A stretch of DNA of 64,000 bases from Parapristionchus giblindavisi. Taxonomy: Eukaryota > Nematoda > Chromadorea > Rhabditida > Diplogasteridae. Both the position numbers and the translations under genes were made by a program. The notes under the pieces are model-generated. The model did not search any database, was not told the origin of the DNA, and worked only from the letters and a program-made list of their open reading frames with translations. Location of the stretch: positions 580,001-644,000 of the forward strand of contig CALSFV010000263.1 in assembly GCA_943737045.1 (NCBI GenBank), in the 5' to 3' direction. The number at the start of each line of letters is the position of its first letter. The first letter of the stretch is position 1. Of the stretch, positions 10,861 through 24,012 are shown one piece after another.

Positions 10861-11496
10861 TTAGTTGATCTCGATAAAGTGTTTAAATGTAAAACTGACA
10901 AAAATATATTGCCATCCGCAAAATAGATATGGATGAATGACTACAGAACTGAACCCCAAAATCCGGACCCAAACGCTATATCTTTATGTCAATGGCGCAC
11001 AAATTTTTTTATACATAAAACTACGAACCTGTATGTATTGCATTGGCTTACTTCCCATCGATACCAATCCTGAATCATAATCAATACTGTCATGTCTGAT
11101 GTGTGAAGGTGTAGAATAGACTAAACGGGATTCACAAATATTGCACATTTGAGTACAGAAAGACTTACATTGTTACAGTGGCAATGCTTCAGCAACTCTT
11201 AATCGACGGAGTCCAATTTATTATTTATCTTCTTGTTCAAATCTTCGTATCAATTTACGAGTAGAACCTTCATATAAGAAAGTATGCAAATGTCGATGCG
11301 TATAGGACATCTGTAGCATGAATTCTTATTATTTTTTTATATTTTAAATTTTTATTTTATTTAAAAAAAAATTTTTCATTATATTTATAATTATTTTTTT
11401 GTTATTCTTATTCTTTATTACATTATAATACATATACGTAACCAGAAGATAAGATAGACGAGAGGAGCAGACAATAGTGGGGGTAAAAACAAAATC

Positions 11497-11634
11497 TGTA
11501 TGCAAGAACAACGGGAAAACCATTTTCCAGGAAAATGTGACGTCATTAGCGTAGGCGGAGGATTGTTGGAAAACGCCTCCGCCTACGCTGATGACGTCAC
11601 ATTTTCCCGGAAAACGGTTCTTGCATACGGCCAC
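11497..11634. mobile_element. MITE with GGCCGTATGCA-type tip (copy a)
   Basis: The left part TGTATGCAAGAACAACGGGA and the right part GAACCGTTTTCC on the reverse strand enclose inverted GTGACGTCATTAGCG blocks. The right tip is GCATACGGCCAC. The related copy at 40186-40337 has both tips, and the same tip also bounds the 4.9-kb element at 27590-32512. Confidence 0.7.
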
Positions 11635-11797
11635 TGGTGACTATACGAAAAGAGATAAAGAGAATAAGAGGAAGACTGAAACAGGTATTAAGAGAAAGGA
11701 CCTATTGTGAGAATACACTGAGCCAAAAGTTGCTAAGCAATGTCTTACGTTGCTAATTGTGAGATGAAGTTCGGTTAAAAAGACCCCTTCTTCTTAT

Positions 11798-11830
11798 ATA
11801 TCACGGATCTCCTGTAAAAGTGTATGAAAA
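11798..11830. repeat. Solo end of CACGGGTCTC element
   Basis: ATCACGGATCTCCTGTAAAA matches the tip of the 919-bp foldback at 18791-19709 (TTAACACGGGTCTCTTGTAA). Only one end is present. Confidence 0.4.
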
Positions 11831-11922
11831 TAAAAACCTTTTTCAATGGGGTAGATCAACGATCAATCCATCAAATGATAACACCACAGGACTGATATTA
11901 TAGGAATAGTGACAGTTCCTCA

Positions 11923-11924
11923 TC

Positions 11925-11984
<60 letters not shown>
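11923..11984. repeat. ATT/TAA microsatellite
   Basis: TAA units turn into TTA units, so the array is locally palindromic. The open frames of poly-Asn and poly-Ile are artefacts. Confidence 0.9.
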
Positions 11985-11985
<1 letters not shown>

Positions 11986-12577
11986 ATTAATAACATTGCA
12001 ATAATAATAATAAAAATAGTAATAAAATGAAGTAAGAAACCAAAAAAGTATAAAGTATGACACATTCAAGTTCAATTGTGAGCTACCGTAGTTGAAAGGG
12101 CATCCGCATTCCGGCAATTTTTAGAACGCAAAATTACGTTATTATGAATCGCGACTTTTTGCAAATTTTAGCTCGTTGTCTCATTTCTGCATGTATTCAA
12201 TGCATTATACACATGTTTATTGCACTTCGTTCGTTCTTGTTTTGGGTTGTATAGGACCACGATAAGCAGAAATTAGTGTTTGTCACTCTTTACCTGCCAA
12301 AACATTTTTACTCTTTTTGTGTACATCTTGCTTTATAGTCATGAAGGCCTTTTCATTCGTTGTTTCTCCCGTGCACTCCTTTAAAAGAAAAGGCGTGCGC
12401 TATAGGCTCTCGAGTGGATTTGCCTGATGTCCAGTGAGGATTACTGTGTGCAAAACTTGCTACGTTTTCTATGCTTGCCAAGTCGTTGTCGCGAGCGCTC
12501 AGCTGACCACTTGCAGTTCGATTATTCATAATTAGCCTAATTATTTAATTTAATTAAGCTTAATTAAGGTAATAAAT

Positions 12578-15500
12578 ATGGCGAGTCCGCGCACGCGTCG
12601 TGTCCTCAAGGATCTTCGACCGAACGATGATAACAACGTTAGTCTTTCTTTTTTTTACTTTCTAAATATGATCATTTATGCATCGTTACATTTCCCTTAC
12701 GTGCCTACGCCGTAACCTCCGCCGTAACGACGGAGAGGCTTCGGAGGAGGATACGTCATAGGCACGTAAGGCAAATGTAACGATGCATTAGCTTTAATAT
12801 TATGTGCTGATTACTTCACCCGCTCTTTCAATAGCATATTGGTAGAATTCCTGGTTTTACTATCACCGGAGTTCGTTGTTTCATTCCACTACATTTTGCT
12901 ACAATTACAATTGCCTCGAGATCGAATCGTGAGATATAGTAGCTCACAAACGCTGTAATTCTATTTTTTGAACCACGAATTGTACCCGTAGAACCGTATT
13001 ATAGCCCAAATTTATGCAATTTCTTTCTAAAACTTCTGTATTTTCCCTAATATTGCCGATTCCAGCATTGTTTCGAGTGCGGCGCGGGCAACCCGCAGTG
13101 GGTGTCGGTCTCGTACGGCATCTGGATCTGTCTCGAGTGCTCGGGTCTCCATCGAGGACTCGGAGTCCATCTCAGGTAGTAGTGATTGATAATAATAAAT
13201 TTATGCGTTTTACAAGAAAACACGGTAAATAAATAATAATGATGGGCAGATATGAAACAATTACACGAAGTCCTCACTCGATACTTCGTTAACAATTGCT
13301 TGATGGAAGGCCACTCCTGACTTTTCTAAAGTCTTCTAAGAGGGAATCCTTTTACGTTGTTGATATTTAATCGGTGAAGAAGAGACGAACCGCTCACAGA
13401 GAGATAAACGCAAAGAATGATATGAAACACGGCTTTTGAATTTGGACATTTATGAATTACTACGTTGTGGCGTAACATTTGCCTGAAAAACTGGTTGTCA
13501 CATTTCATGAGCTTGGTTTTCTATTTATTTCACACAATATTTCTTTGCCCAATAACCATTGGGGAGGAAATGGTTGCTACAACAACTGATTAATCTGGCG
13601 TGCCTCTCTTTCTGTAGTGTATTAATAAATCATAATGTAGTGTATTAATAAATCATAATTCATCATCAATAATAATAATGATAATTCATCGCCTGGCCTT
13701 TCACCTATCATCGTTTATAACAAATATATTTATAATAATAATATTAATCATAATCCTCTTTCAGTTTCGTTCGCTCCGTCACCATGGACAAGTGGAAGGA
13801 CAGCGAGTTGAACAAGATGAAGGTAGAGATTTATTGATTTTATATTTATTGATTTTCTTCTTTCCGTCGTCAGGACCCCATAAATAGTAGGACACCCAAA
13901 GGGCCCTGAAAAGTTTTTGATATTAAAAAAGCCTTTTATTCTTTTACGATAATAATGCAAATCGTTGTAGATTCGGTGGCAGCATTGCTTGACTAATTTT
14001 AGAGAATATATAGTTGTAGTTGTAACATAAATTAAGCAAGTAAATACGCGCATACATTTTTACATTTTAGAAATTTCTCTTAATTTTATTGCCAGACATG
14101 GTCCATGGTTATCCCACGGCCAAAAAATACGGGTGGATAACGTAGATTTTTGGCAAAAAAATGCGGGTGGTTACACAAAAAATGGGGGGGGGGGGAATTA
14201 CAACTTTTTTTAAAAACTCCGTTATTATTTCAGTTGACAGTTAGACTATTTATCGTACAGTAAGAACGAGAATTGATTTTAATAATATGCGATTTCGTTC
14301 AATACTGCACTAAATTACATGCATTATATCTCAATCTGATCGGGTACCGACAGAGAAAAACATGAAACCTAAGAAATTTAGTAATTATTGCGTTTAAGAG
14401 GATTTCCAGCGCGTTATCCCATGGTACCTACGGTGGGATAACGCTCTGGCAAATGAGTTTGACGCGTTCGTTTTACATTTCCATATGAAAAATTGGAATC
14501 TCTGTCGGTACGCGACGAGAAATGACACAAAAAATAATTTTTATATGCTAAGACCAAGGAAATAGAAAAAATAAATTTAGTACGCGATAATCATGCCTGA
14601 AAATGTGCCCCTCCAAACAACAATTCCCACTAATTTTCATATTTCTTATTGTCCACTGTGTTCTCTGTCGGTCTCTCCAAACGAAAAATCAAATCTCTCC
14701 AAACGAAAAATCAAATTTTTTTGAATCAATTAATATTTCAGTTCTTGTTAACGTTAAATTCCGACACAGCGTACTACTATCACTTCACTGAACTTAAAGA
14801 TCGTACTCTTCTCATATTCGTACTCAATTATTCAATTTGCTACCATACTCTTTTCTTAAAATTTTTTCGACATGATTGATTAATTAATAATTTTTTCAAG
14901 TCAAGATTTTTCGAAATTTTGCGTTTGGGTTACCTACTTTTTAAAAAAATTGCGGGTGGGTCTATCCCATGGGATAACCATGGGCCATGTCTGTTTATTG
15001 CACTCTGGCTGCGTGCAACCCAATGTATTAAAGTTGTCTTATTTTTAACTAGACGTAGCACCATAGAGAACATTATTAGCTAACCTATATATTTTTTAAA
15101 TATTTACATTTAAAGTGCATGCAAACCTATACTTTTCTGTTCTGAGAGCCGTTCTGAGATTTAGATTTTTGTGGACGTTGCCCATATAATAGCAGTGATG
15201 GTATATCAATATCCCAGACCGTTCACATACGTTTAGGTACCCGAAAAAGCGTATGGGTACCATAAAAACCATGAAAATTTCAAGGAAATCGTCTATTTAT
15301 GCTCTAAATTTGCGGGTGGGCACCCATATAAGACACATTTTTCCGGATGAGTCTATCCCAAGGGATAGCCAGAGATCATGTATGATGAATACTCCTATTG
15401 CAGGTATCGGGCAATCGGAAGGCGCGCGAGTTTCTCGAGTCGCAGCCCGACTACAAGGAGAACTGGAGTCTGCAGGAGAAGTACAATTCGCGTGCTGCAG

Positions 15501-18500
15501 CGCTGCTGCGGGATAAGGTATGCCGTGACGATATTCTTGGAGGAGATTTAGGGCGATGTTGAAGCGTGAATCGGGCGGGTTTAACGATCAGCCCTGCAGA
15601 TGCTCTGAAATTCAGAGTGAATAGACGTTTTCCATATGTTTTTCCTTCAATGCAAGTTCCACGCAATTTCTCGAACATCGACCTTTACATTCTTTGACGA
15701 TAGATACGGAAATGGCGAAACTTGAATCGGTCTGGCTAGCGCCGTATGATTATGTAATATTGGGAATTTCTTTGAAACATGATGATAGGTTTATGCGGTG
15801 TTGTTCATTTCCCTTTCGCGGCTACAATTCAGAAACATCATCTGACAAAACTCCCCAGCATACATTTTCGGCGCCCTCACTTATTTTTTTTACATATAAT
15901 GGGTCGATTTAGAAAAAGTGTTATTTTTCGCATAAAAATGAGATTATCTAGCGGGTAGATCCTGAAAATGAGCTGTACATACTGGGTCGATCCTCAAATC
16001 CTTACATTGTATGCAAATGTGTGTTCTCAGGTGCTGGCCGAGTCGGAGGGTCGTGTGTGGTCTGCGGCGACATCAAACGCGCGCAACTTCACGCCCTCCC
16101 TGTCCGGATCGGGACTGGCGAACACGGCGAGAACGAACACCTCACAGTGAGTATTACTGATGATAATTATCGTATTTATTTTATTCATAATATACAATAC
16201 ATGCACCACATACACCAGAACGAACACCTCACAGTGAGTCGTGTAGTAATTATTTTATTATTTTTACTATATTATTATTATTATTTATTTATTTATTTAT
16301 TTATTTTTGCTCTAAACCATTCGGGGAGCATGGTTGCTACTGATTAGTCTGGTCTGATAAGTATTTTTTTTATATTTTAGGTATTTCTTTATAATTTAAT
16401 ACAATGTAATTAATTATGCTTTAACAAGATGTAAGAACATATGGGAAGCCGGGGTCGGAATAATACAATGGAAAAATATAGTGCAATTGATATTTTCTGC
16501 TAATGCTCTACCCGCTGATTTCGCGTCTCACCGCGCACTCTTTGGCGCTTTGCGACGATTCTAGTCGATTCGCCGTGGAAAAATCCTTGGAAGCTGGCTG
16601 CTATAGTGCTATTGTCTGAACTCTTACTAATTCAAATACTTGCAAATTTAATTATTTATTAATTTAATTTAATTTATTTATATCGTTTTCAGGAACAGCT
16701 CATCGGCGTCACTCTCTCAATTCTACGGTGGTGGTGGAAGCACGGGCAACTTTGCCTCGTACAACGATGGTGGAGAGACCGCCAGCTACAGTAGTGGAGG
16801 ATCATTCCAATCGTGAGTACTGTATACTGTAGTTATTGATTTATTGATTGATTACTTGAGAAGCTTATAAAAGCATAAAAATGTCTTATTATATTTCTCA
16901 TTATACTTATTATATTTATTATATTTGATAAATAAATCTCGATCGAAAAGATCCGGACAATCGATCAATAATGTTATAATAATACATTTTCGACCCCCTC
17001 ACCGTTTCTTTTTTATATAGTGGGTCACTTTCGAAAAATCGTCATTTTTCGCTTCAATTGTATTTTTTTCGCTTTTAACAGATGATAAACTAAGTCTACG
17101 ATACTTGCGCGCCAGTTCTATGATAATAGTTGGCATACGTGGCGGCCATTCATAGGTCGAATAGCTAGGTTCTTGCCTTTCAAAATGCGGTCAGGTTTTT
17201 CGATTTTTTGGAAATTTTTCGGTCAAAATGCGGTCTGATTTTTCGATTTTTTCAGAAACTTTTGTCATTTTCAAGCGGAATATGCAATGTAACATTGGCA
17301 TCCATACACCAAAAGAAAGAGCATGTCAAATACTATTTTTAAAAATCTGACGCATTTTGAAATGTAATATAGAAATGTGTTTAAAATTAATAAATTCATT
17401 GCAGTTGTAAACCACTGCAATATTTCATCTGCGATTTTCTAGTTCAATATGCAATGCAAACCTTGACATCCATATATCAAATAAAAGAGCATGAAAAATA
17501 GTACAAGAAAAATCTGCCGCATTTCGCAAATGTAATATAGAAATATTTAAAAAAATAATAGTTTAATTCCCTGGAACATACGTTGAACATAGCCCTAAAT
17601 CTGTCACACATTTTTGATGAAAAAGCATGGTGCGGCTGATTTTTTCCTTTTTACGGCTGATTTTATAGTTAGCTGTGTATATTACCATGTTATATTCAAA
17701 AAAATCAAGGCAATTCGTCGACATCGGGTAAAGATATTCCACTTTAAAGCAAGAACATAGGTTGAAAGCAACGGTTTTTTTCGAATTGTAGTGTATGGTG
17801 CGTGGTGTGCCAGTCTGCTGCGCACTACTGCGTGGAATGCAACACAACGCAGTTGATCCTGCAAACCCATCTTTTTTTTGCAAAATGTGGTCAGGTTTTC
17901 CAAAAAAATCCCAAAATGCGGTCAGGCTATGTTCCTTGGGACATACTTTTCGACCTATGCGGCCATTGCCGCTGGAAATGAAAATCGGGGGGGGGGGGGC
18001 TGTCGGAGGCAAAAAATGTAAAAAAATGTAGACATATTTTTGACCATCATTGTTGGACTCCAAATGTTCTGATTCGTACAGAAAACTTGGTCTTAAAACA
18101 ACTTTTTTTTTGAAAATTGAACTTTGAACTTTTTTTTCTAAGTCCTTATATAGACAGGAGGACTATTTAAACTTAGAGTCATAAGCTGTTACTGTGCAGC
18201 CCCTATTCTTTATCGAGTTCCTCGACGTCACAAAAAAAGGAAATTAAAAAAATTTCAGAATTGAGTGAGCAAACTGGGTCCAAAGAAATATAGTCGGAAC
18301 GAGCAATCACATGTGCGCTCCATTGATAAAATGGAAGCATGCAAGCGGAATGAGCCTTTCCACGCCGTTTCGTTGTGTAGCCCCTATTCTTTATCGAATG
18401 CCTCGACAGCCAAAAAAAAGTAAATCAAAAAATATGCAGAATTGATTGAGCAAACTGGGTCCAAAGTAATAAAGTTAAATCGAGAAATCACATGTGCGCT

Positions 18501-21500
18501 CCATTGACACGATTCAAAGAAATCGAAGCACTGCAAGCGGCAGGGGCCTTTCCACGCCGTTTCTTTGCGTAGCCCCTACTCTTATATTCAGAATTGAGTG
18601 AGCAAACTGGATCCTCACCGTAACGTCACTCTCGGTGAGGTTTCGTCACTCTCGGTGAGGACCCAGTTTTCGCAATGAAAACTTAATTAAATGACGTAAT
18701 TGTTTTAGAGTCAACTTTAATTGAGTCGAGGATCAGGGGCGAACACTGAAAATGTATCCGTTTAACGTTTTACAAAATCACATAAATAAATTAACACGGG
18801 TCTCTTGTAAAAGTGTAGCAACGCCTGCCACTAGGAAAAAATTTTTGTCTCCGATTTCGATGAAAGTCCCTTGGTAGATGTGGTTGGGGGTCATGAGAAG
18901 GCCTAGATACTTGATTGGGCCAAAATCGCTGATTATCGATTTTTTGTGACCTACCACATAAATGATCATAACTCGGTCAATTTTGATAGTACAGTGAGCT
19001 GAATGGTGTCATTCGAACCATATTCTACAGCTCTTCAAAAAAGTTGTTTATGACCTGTTCGCTGCTTGGTCGTCTTTAGGACGAAAAACGCGCAAAAACT
19101 CTTTTTCCTATCAAAAAAGTGAAGTTTTCTCGAAACTTTGAAGCTAACTTGGATAACTTGGATAACTTGGATAGCTTGGATAACTTTGAAGTGAGATACG
19201 ATCGAAAAACCGAAAATGATCAAAAATCGACTAAGTCCGTGAGCTATACTAGTAATCGACATTAGGGGCCATGAGATATGGGCAATGAACTAGATAGCGA
19301 TATTGAGCGTGGTTTGAAGACATAATTTTTGCAATAAAACGGATATCCCCAAGAAAACATTTTCGAGAAAACTTCACTTTTTTGATAGGAAAAAGAGTTT
19401 TTCGCTTTTTCGTCCTAAAGACGACCAAGCAGCGAACAGGTCATAAACAACTTTTTTGAAGAGCTGTAGAATATGGTTCGAATGACACCATTCAGCTCAC
19501 TGTACTATCAAAATTGACCGAGTTATGATCATTTATGTGGTAGGTCACAAAAATCGATAATCAGCGATTTTGGCCCAATCAAGTATCTAGGCTTTCTCAT
19601 GACCCCCAACCACATCTACCAAGGGACTTTTATCGAAATCGGACAAAAATTTTTTCCTAGTGGCAGAACAGGCCGATTTTGCTACACCTTTACAGGAGAC
19701 CCGTGTTAATGACGAGAAATCATGCGTACGCTCTAATGATACAACTGATAGAACTACCATAATATCTTTGACCTTGCTCTTTCTTTCTCTCATTCTCTCG
19801 CTTGTATCTTGTATTTATTCTATCTCGTACTTTCATTTATTCTTCCCATTCCTTTTTTACAATTATAACTTCGATTCACAGTATTCCATGTATTTACACA
19901 AGAATTTCGTATACCTCAAAATGAGCCAAATATATAGTGGGTGAGGGAAATAAAATGTATTATGTTATTGATCTAATCTTTGGAGCTTATTGATAGAAAT
20001 TATCCAATTAATGATTACTTATTTATTGATTGATTTCGTTGCAGTGATAATCGATACCAGGGCTTTGGCAACACGGCTCCGACGCGTCCGCGCGACAACA
20101 CCGATGATCCTCTCGCAGGAGTCATGTCCGGACTCTCGATGGTACGGTAGATTATCGATTAATTTTTATCGATTGGCATGAAAATGAATTTGTCTTGAAT
20201 TATCACTGGCCTAGTAGTGATCTCCCGTAGGACTTTGTGTGCCTTGAATAACGGGATAACTTTTACCTTTACCAACCAGCCCGATTCACGTTTCGCCTTC
20301 ACCCTATCGATCATCAAAGAATATAAAGATTGATGTTCTACACATTCTTTTTTTGCAATGAACGCAAAACATATGGAGATGGTCTAGTCAGACAATCCGC
20401 AGGCCCGATTGCTAAGCAACTCTCCCAATTCACGCTTTTCTTAATTTAATTATAATTTTATGTAATTTCAGGGTTGGGGCATGTTGTCGCGTGGCGCGCA
20501 ACAGGCCGCAGGACTGGCCAAGGATCTCGGACAACAGGCTGCAGCCAAGGCGAGCGAGATATCCCAAGATGTTGTATGTGACGTGCTTGTTCTTGTGTTT
20601 TGTAGTTTGGTTTTATTATTTAAATATTATTTTTACTTACTTCAAATTTTTATTTGGTTGTGTAGTGGTGGTGAGAAATTGAATATGAAGTGTTTTTGAA
20701 TATTTATATATACAAATGATATACAAATGTTAAATATTAAAAGAACGCGAAAAAAGAAAGGTCTCGCCCGGTGAATGCGAGTTTCAGCAATGGGAGATCT
20801 GTGCTAATGAATATGATGATTTGATAAACTACAGAATTCGGCATTCCGGATCAAATAATTAACGTATCTAATGTGGTGTTAATTTTCCGGGAAAAGCGCT
20901 CGGAAAAAGCAAAAGGGTGTTAATTTTGTACTCTTGTAAATAGCATTGTAAAAAGCAAATATCTCGGTCCCTGACTAGTTAGAGACTTGAAACTTGGTTT
21001 TTGGTTAGAAGCCACAAGAAAAGCTTATAAACGAAGTTTCAAGTCTCTAGCTCTACAATGAACGGAGATATTTGCTTTTTCCACGATTTTTCTGGAAACA
21101 CTAACATGCATGTAAAAAGCAAATATCTTGTCAGTTCTTAGAAAATTAACGCGGCATAATGTATCTTTTACAATTGCGCTAGATTTGTGTTGCAAAAATA
21201 TACTGTAGTCAGGGGTCGATCGTAGACTGATGTACCTATCTGTGCCCTAATGTGCTCTAGCTAAAGATCGAATATAATAATAATAATAATTTTGTTAATT
21301 TATTATTATTATTATTACTATTATTAGTATTATTATCATTATTATTATGCTGATTTCAGAGCCGTGACGGTGGTCTCTTCTCGGGAGTGTCGTCAAAGGC
21401 CACAGAACTTGCGGGTGGTCTATCGTCGATGGTGAAGTCGACGTCCCTTCAGGGCTTCACGAGCATGCTGCCGAAGACGTACGGGTACTGTGTGCTGTCA

Positions 21501-23977
21501 TGCTTATTAATCCCGTACTGCTCCAGAACACCGGACCTTTCTTTGTGTTTAGTTTATTTTTCTCCCCTTTTTTGGACTGGCCCGGTGTTCTGAAGTAGCG
21601 TCATTAATCCCCCTGTGCCTTTACGTTTGCGTAACATACACTTTGTTTGAACGCACACACAGAGCTAGTTTGAATCTCTCCCATCTGGCTAAGCTCTCTC
21701 GTGGACAAAGAAATCGAGAGCACATTGCCAGAGCAGAGTGTTTCAAATTAGCTCTGGTGTGCCTGTCTCATCGCTATTCATCATACATGGGCGTAAACAT
21801 GGGGGTGCCCCCTGTAAAATTAGGAATTTTCCACAATTTGTGGAATGCCCCCGTAAAAAATGACGTTTAGGTGAAATTTTTGAAGATAAAAGTGAAGGCC
21901 ACCTGTAAAATTAACCATTTTTCGTTCGAATGCCCCCTGTAGAATCGAGCTCCAGGTGCCCCACCCATGTATGCTATTCATCACAGAGCCAGTAACCTCA
22001 CACACACTGTTGCACTATATTTTCCCTACCTTTGGTAACTCCTACTACATCACTGAATATGAGATACAGTGTTCTAATTCACTCTGATCACACATACTAC
22101 AGTCCCCCCCCATTAACATAATAACCCCTACCGTAATCTCCCCCTCACCTACCGTAATCTGACCCCATATTACAGTGGGTACGAGGACATGACGTCTCCG
22201 TCAGCAGGACAAGCACCACCATCTGTAGTCAGTGGAGGAGGGGATAGGATGGGCATGAACAGTGGAAGGACGACGAACTATGGAGGAGATGCGAATGCGT
22301 GGAATGAGTCAGTGAATATTGATTGAATTTAGAGATTATTGATTGGAGGATAGGACTGTGCAGTTTCGCATGCGTGAATGGAGAGTTATATCTAATTGTG
22401 AGAGCGAGCTCCTGAGAAGTCCCCAGGGGCAGAAAGGCATTGGGGGATTTTTTAGGCATTTATTATAGACGAATCAATTTTCCATTTCTCTTAATGTATT
22501 AGATGCACCAATGAAACCTGAATCTGCCGGGTCCATGAACTTTGGTGGACGACTTGTCTGAGTAATCAACAGTGTCCGCATGCATTCTCTAGGTTTTGTG
22601 TTTGCAGTTGGGCAAACGTTCCCGTGGTATGTAAGGTCCAATATTTCCGAAGCCTTTATTGTAGTTGGGATTGGGGTAAAGTTGTAAGTTTATCTTGGTG
22701 CTTGGTAGTTTTAGTTATCTGGGTTACTGTAATAGAGCTTTCTATTGTGTTCGGTTACGGTATTATTAATGTTATTTTAAATAATTTATTTTAATCTTTC
22801 TCGTATTCCAGCTTCGATCATGACGATTCATCGACCTTCAATAACAGTGAGTTTTTTTTTAATTTTAAAAATTACAAATTTATTTTGAATATCTCTCAGT
22901 TTAGTTTACTGTACCACTTTGATTATTGATTAGTTTAATTCTCGAATTTTGTTGCACCGAATACTTTGACCATTAATTGCATAAGCGTTTGAATCTGGAT
23001 TACAAACAAAACACAATCAAAAAAACAACGGAAAAAATTACATTTAAAGTGCATGCAAACTTATAATTGTGCATCTATTAATAATATTAATTTAATTACT
23101 GTATTATCGATTATATTGAATGCACTCTCAGGCATTTCATCGGAGAAGTCGACATCGTCAACGACGGTCAAGAAGGCTAGGGTACGCGTTTTGTTTAAAT
23201 GAAATATGTTTATTATTTCGACATTCATCAACATATTATTCCCCTACTCGAATATTTTTCCTGTTGTGCAACATGAGAAACGCGTAATCGCCGGGTCATT
23301 AGATATTTGTTGTAGAAAACGAGAAAAAAAGCTAATGGTTTTTTTTTTAAAAAGTGTGTTTTTTCCAATGATTTTATTCATTTAAAATTATTTATCTGTT
23401 CTCTGGATAACAAGAGATGCTTGCATGGTGAAGGGGCCCTTACAATTTAACACTTCTAAAATCATCTATCGATTGAAATAACTGGATCTGTAGAGTGTGA
23501 TAAAAGGGGCCTTCTTTCTTTAGTAATGCTCCTGTGATTTCTTAATGATCTTCCAATTTCTTTCTTCACCTGGTTCTCGTGAAACTGCCCTTTACTGTCT
23601 ATTGTACATCTTGAAACGTGAATCTTACAGGACCCCACCGCTGCCAAGAAGTCGACGAGCGCTGCGAGTGCCGCCCGAGAGGTCGGTGTTTGTTTTACAA
23701 TTAGTGCTTTAAAGGGAAAGTGACCTCACCTGACCTCTTCATTGCGTACGCTATTTCTCGGTTCTCTAACAACGAGATAGCGTAGAGCTTTGAAGAGACC
23801 GTTGACAAAAGGTTTCAGCTCCTTTAAAATATTGCCAATGCCCCATCCAAAAACCCCCGTTGTGGGATTCCGATTTTCTTGATTTTTGCAATCTCTGGCC
23901 TATTATGCTGGCGTGCTGTTATGCAGACAAGCACTCTGGAATAATGGAAGTTCCACTTTGCCTATGCGATTCTTGTT

Positions 23978-24012
<35 letters not shown>

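Noticed and set aside
17563..18063. 166-codon minus-strand frame
   Set aside because: It crosses the CATAGGTCGA element boundary and a G homopolymer inside ARFGAP1 intron 6; no domain or codon signature.
22176..22326. Exon 10 of ARFGAP1 read through to a stop (VNID) as an alternative end
   Set aside because: The GTCAGT donor at 22308 gives the only phase that joins exon 11 in frame; the read-through end lacks the conserved C-terminal motif. It remains possible as an intron-retention form.
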